Assembly: GCA_035293805.1 (NCBI GenBank)
Contig: DATGMD010000037.1
Span: forward strand, 62,001 to 126,000
Origin: JAJPHF01 sp035293805
Lineage (GTDB): Bacteria > Chloroflexota > UBA6077 > JAJPHF01
Length of the DNA stretch: 64,000 nt
Reading direction: 5' to 3'
Shown: positions 61,736-64,000 of the stretch, in pieces
Layout of the letters: every line of letters starts with the position of its first letter
Position numbering within the stretch: the first letter of the stretch is position 1
Translations under genes and position numbers: made by a program
The notes under the pieces: model-generated
The model's input: the letters and a program-made list of their open reading frames with translations, nothing else
What the model was told of the DNA's origin: nothing
The model's database searches: none

Positions 61736-62577
61736 GTCGGCTTCGGCGCGTCGGGCAGCGTCAGGTTCTCGATCGGCAGCCCCTCCCGATTGCCCCACTC
61801 GCCCCACGAGCCGAGATAGTTGCGCACCCGCGGGTAGCCAAGCAGCCGCAGCACCAGCCACGTGTGCGCCGCGCGGTAGCCACCCTGGCAGTACGTGATC
61901 ACCTCGCGCTGGCGGTCGAGGCCGAGGTTCGCGTACATGGCCTCGAGCTCGGCCGCCGGCTTCAGGCGCCCCTCGGCATCGAGGTTGTTCACCCAGTCGA
62001 GCGGGATGGCGCCGGGGATGCGGCCGCCACGCGCCGAGCGGATCTCCGTGCCCGCGTACTCGGTGGGACGCCGCGTGTCCACGATCTGCGTCGCGCCGTC
62101 GTTCAGGTGGGCCAGCACGTACTCGTAGCCGGCCACTGCCTCGGGGCGCGGCCGCGCCTGGAAGCGGGTCGGGGCCACGTTGCTCGGGTCCGTCGTCACC
62201 GGGTAGCCCGCCGCGCGCCAGGCGTTCAGACCGCCGTCGAGCAGTCGCCCGCCGTCGTGGCCGAAGTAGACCAGCGCCCACACGCCGCGAGCCGCGTTGT
62301 AGCCCGAGGTGTCCTCGTAGAAGACGACCGTCTGCCCCTCGCCCACGCCCGCGGCCGAGAACGCCTCCTCCATCCGCGCGGTCCACGCCGCGATGCCCTC
62401 GGCACTCGTGTCGCGCGTGCCGATGTGCATGAAGTCCACGTTCGTCGCGCCCGGGATGTGGCCCTGCGCGTACTGCTCGGGCGGGCGGCCGTCCACCACG
62501 CGCACGTTCGGGTCGTGCAGATGGGCGTGCAGCCACTCGGGGGTCACCAGGAGTTCGGGCGCTGCCTGCTGGGCCAT
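61732..62577 (-). CDS. Two-domain sulfurtransferase (rhodanese, SseA-like)
   Basis: The 281-residue protein has two rhodanese domains. The C-terminal active-site loop is CQGGYRA with Cys230 (ITYCQGGYRAAHTW); the N-terminal domain has EDTSGYNAAR at that position and no Cys, so it is inactive, as usual in this family. It transfers sulfane sulfur from thiosulfate or 3-mercaptopyruvate to acceptors. The ATG at 62577 follows GAGAGG. The gene overlaps the next unknown gene by 4 bp. Confidence 0.93.
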   Translation of the reverse strand: MAQQAAPELLVTPEWLHAHLHDPNVRVVDGRPPEQYAQGHIPGATNVDFMHIGTRDTSAEGIAAWTARMEEAFSAAGVGEGQTVVFYEDTSGYNAARGVWALVYFGHDGGRLLDGGLNAWRAAGYPVTTDPSNVAPTRFQARPRPEAVAGYEYVLAHLNDGATQIVDTRRPTEYAGTEIRSARGGRIPGAIPLDWVNNLDAEGRLKPAAELEAMYANLGLDRQREVITYCQGGYRAAHTWLVLRLLGYPRVRNYLGSWGEWGNREGLPIENLTLPDAPKPT

Positions 62578-62645
62578 CGTCCACCTCTCCGCGCGCGGCG
62601 GTCTGGGCCGCTCGCCGCGCCGCCATTCTAGCACCCGGCGCCGGC

Positions 62646-64000
62646 CTAGCCCGGCGTGACCCCCTCCAGCGTGGGGAGGGCGGCCAGCCAGCCGTCGAGG
62701 CTGCCGGCGCGCGTGGGGAACAGCTTGCCGGGGTTCAGGATGCCCTTCGGGTCGAGGGCGTCCTTGATGGCGCGCATCGCCCACACGGCCTCCTCGCCCA
62801 GCGAGTCGTTCATGAACTCGCGCTTCAGCGAGCCAACGCCGTGCTCCCCTGACAACGTGCCGCCCAGCTCGATCGCCGCGCGGAAGATGGCCGTCGCGGC
62901 GCGCTCGACGCGCTCCAGCTCGCCGGGCAGGCGGCGGTCGAAGAGGATGTTCGGGTGCAGGTTGCCGTCGCCGGCGTGGCCGAACACCGGGATCGGGAGG
63001 CCGACCTCGGCGCTGATCGCGCGCACCCGTCGCACCATCGCCACGATCTGGCTGCGCGGCACCACGATGTCCTCGCCCAGCTTGTTCGGCCGCGCCCGGC
63101 CGAGCGCCGGCGAGATGGCCCGCCGCGCCTCCCACAGCGCCGCCCGCGCCGCCGCATCGGCCGCCACGCGCACGTCCGACGCGCCGCACTCGCGCGCGAT
63201 CGCCCCCATGCGCTCGATCTCGGCCTGCACCGCCGCCGCGTCGTTGCCATCGGCCTCCAGGATCAGCACCGCGTCGGCCGCGCGCGGCAGCCCGATCGCC
63301 ATGTGGTCCTCGACCAGCCCAATCGTCGTGGCGTCCATAACCTCCAGCGCCGTCGGCAGCAGCCCCGCCGTCAGGATCGCCGTGACGGCCTCGACCGCCT
63401 GCTCGAGCGCCGGGAAGATCGCCTGGGCCGTCGAGCGCTCGCGCGGCAGCGGCACGAGCCGCAGGATGATCTCGGTCACCACGCCGAGCGTGCCCTCCGA
63501 GCCGACGAAGAGCTGCGTGAGCTGGTAGCCCGTCGACTGCTTGAGCACGCGCCCGCCGGGGCGCAGCACGCGGCCGTCGGCCAGCACGACCGTGAGCCCG
63601 CGCACGTAGTCCTTCGTGGCGCCGTACTTCAGGCAGCGCGGCCCGCCGGCGTTGGTGGATACGTTGCCACCGAGCGACGACTGGCTGAGGCTGGCAGGGT
63701 CGGGCGGGTAGAACAGCCCGTACCGCTCGACCTCGGCCTGCAAGCGCGCGGTGATGACGCCTGGCTCGACGACCGCCACGCCGTCGGCCGGCGACACCTC
63801 CAGGATACGGTTCATGCGCGCCAGGTTCAGCACGATGCCGCCGGCCAGGGGAATCGTGCCACCCGCGAGCCCCGACGACGCGCCGCGCGGCACCACAGGG
63901 ATGCCGTGCGCGTGGGCGAGCGCCAGGATGCGCGACACCTCGTCCGTGGTGCGCGGCGAGACGGCCAGGTCGGGCGGTTGCTGCTGGAAGGTGCCGTCGT
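62646..64000 (-). CDS. GlcD-like FAD-linked oxidase (5' partial)
   Basis: The visible ~451 residues belong to the glycolate oxidase GlcD/D-lactate dehydrogenase family: an FAD-binding PCMH domain (VPRGASSGLAGGTIPLAGG; DPASLSQSSLGGNVSTNAGG) and a C-terminal FAD-oxidase domain (VFGHAGDGNLHPN; GTLSGEHGVGSLKREFM). It oxidises 2-hydroxy acids such as glycolate or lactate. The frame continues beyond 64000 (visible start GTFQQQPPDLAVSPRTTDEV), so the true start is outside the window. Confidence 0.93.
   Translation of the reverse strand, partial: DGTFQQQPPDLAVSPRTTDEVSRILALAHAHGIPVVPRGASSGLAGGTIPLAGGIVLNLARMNRILEVSPADGVAVVEPGVITARLQAEVERYGLFYPPDPASLSQSSLGGNVSTNAGGPRCLKYGATKDYVRGLTVVLADGRVLRPGGRVLKQSTGYQLTQLFVGSEGTLGVVTEIILRLVPLPRERSTAQAIFPALEQAVEAVTAILTAGLLPTALEVMDATTIGLVEDHMAIGLPRAADAVLILEADGNDAAAVQAEIERMGAIARECGASDVRVAADAAARAALWEARRAISPALGRARPNKLGEDIVVPRSQIVAMVRRVRAISAEVGLPIPVFGHAGDGNLHPNILFDRRLPGELERVERAATAIFRAAIELGGTLSGEHGVGSLKREFMNDSLGEEAVWAMRAIKDALDPKGILNPGKLFPTRAGSLDGWLAALPTLEGVTPG

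Overview
The window is GC-rich bacterial DNA with many GTG/TTG starts and Shine-Dalgarno sites of the GGAGG type. The gene mix (a membrane-anchored sortase, TatA-like proteins, kaiBC, a pcrA-type helicase, an XPB-type helicase, several NMT1-type binding lipoproteins, site-2 protease) fits an uncultured member of the Chloroflexota. That placement is an inference from gene content; there is no rRNA gene here. No transposase, integrase, phage structural gene or CRISPR array was seen. One tRNA gene (Ala, anticodon GGC) lies at 41559-41630.

Layout. 1-3.6 kb: end of an unknown gene and a MacB/LolCDE-type ATPase plus FtsX-type permease. 3.6-12.5 kb: cell-surface genes, namely a GH5-like secreted hydrolase, a DUF4012-sortase fusion, a protein with an LPKAG sorting signal, a receiver-like membrane protein translationally coupled to a 35-residue membrane protein and a dimethylformamidase-like protein, and a secreted unknown. 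12.6-16 kb: Rieske oxygenase, hexapeptide acetyltransferase, site-2 protease. 15.9-19.2 kb: a minus-strand operon of two CpaE-like ATPases, a receiver protein and a receiver-like/HPt protein. 19.6-26.4 kb: binding lipoprotein, amidohydrolase, PcrA helicase, histidine kinase, second binding lipoprotein. 26.6-27.3 kb: two TatA/B-like proteins with C-terminal zinc ribbons. 27.6-36 kb: two-component genes, an amidohydrolase, a cupin, an MFS transporter. 36.2-41.4 kb: HipA-like kinase/DUF3037 pair, a SWIM/helicase-associated gene broken by two in-frame stops, and an XPB-like helicase. 41.5-51.8 kb: tRNA-Ala, leuS, VOC enzyme, small genes, Uma2 nuclease, an orphan molybdopterin hydroxylase subunit, a third binding lipoprotein and a DapA/NahE-type aldolase. 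51.9-56.5 kb: a kai clock operon. 56.7-64 kb: nuclease-like protein, GH-like protein, LysM/NlpC-P60/SH3/lysozyme protein, sulfurtransferase pair and a GlcD-like oxidase cut by the window end.

The most notable region is the minus-strand operon at 51.9-56.5 kb. It encodes a canonical receiver domain joined by a coiled coil to a KaiA/RsbU-like helical domain, then KaiB, KaiC, a PAS histidine kinase and a response regulator. The first three genes overlap by 4 bp at each junction. This looks like a complete REC-KaiA/KaiB/KaiC module with its own two-component output outside the cyanobacteria.

The intergenic spaces are rich in short palindromic repeats of at least three families. One family (three copies) always begins exactly 6 nt after the TAG stop codon of the gene before it. 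Another is translated as the C-terminus of an MFS transporter. The catabolic genes (Rieske oxygenase, amidohydrolases, VOC, cupin, aldolase, molybdenum hydroxylase, GlcD-like oxidase) with three orphan binding lipoproteins suggest scavenging and oxidation of organic acids or aromatic compounds, but no complete pathway is visible.
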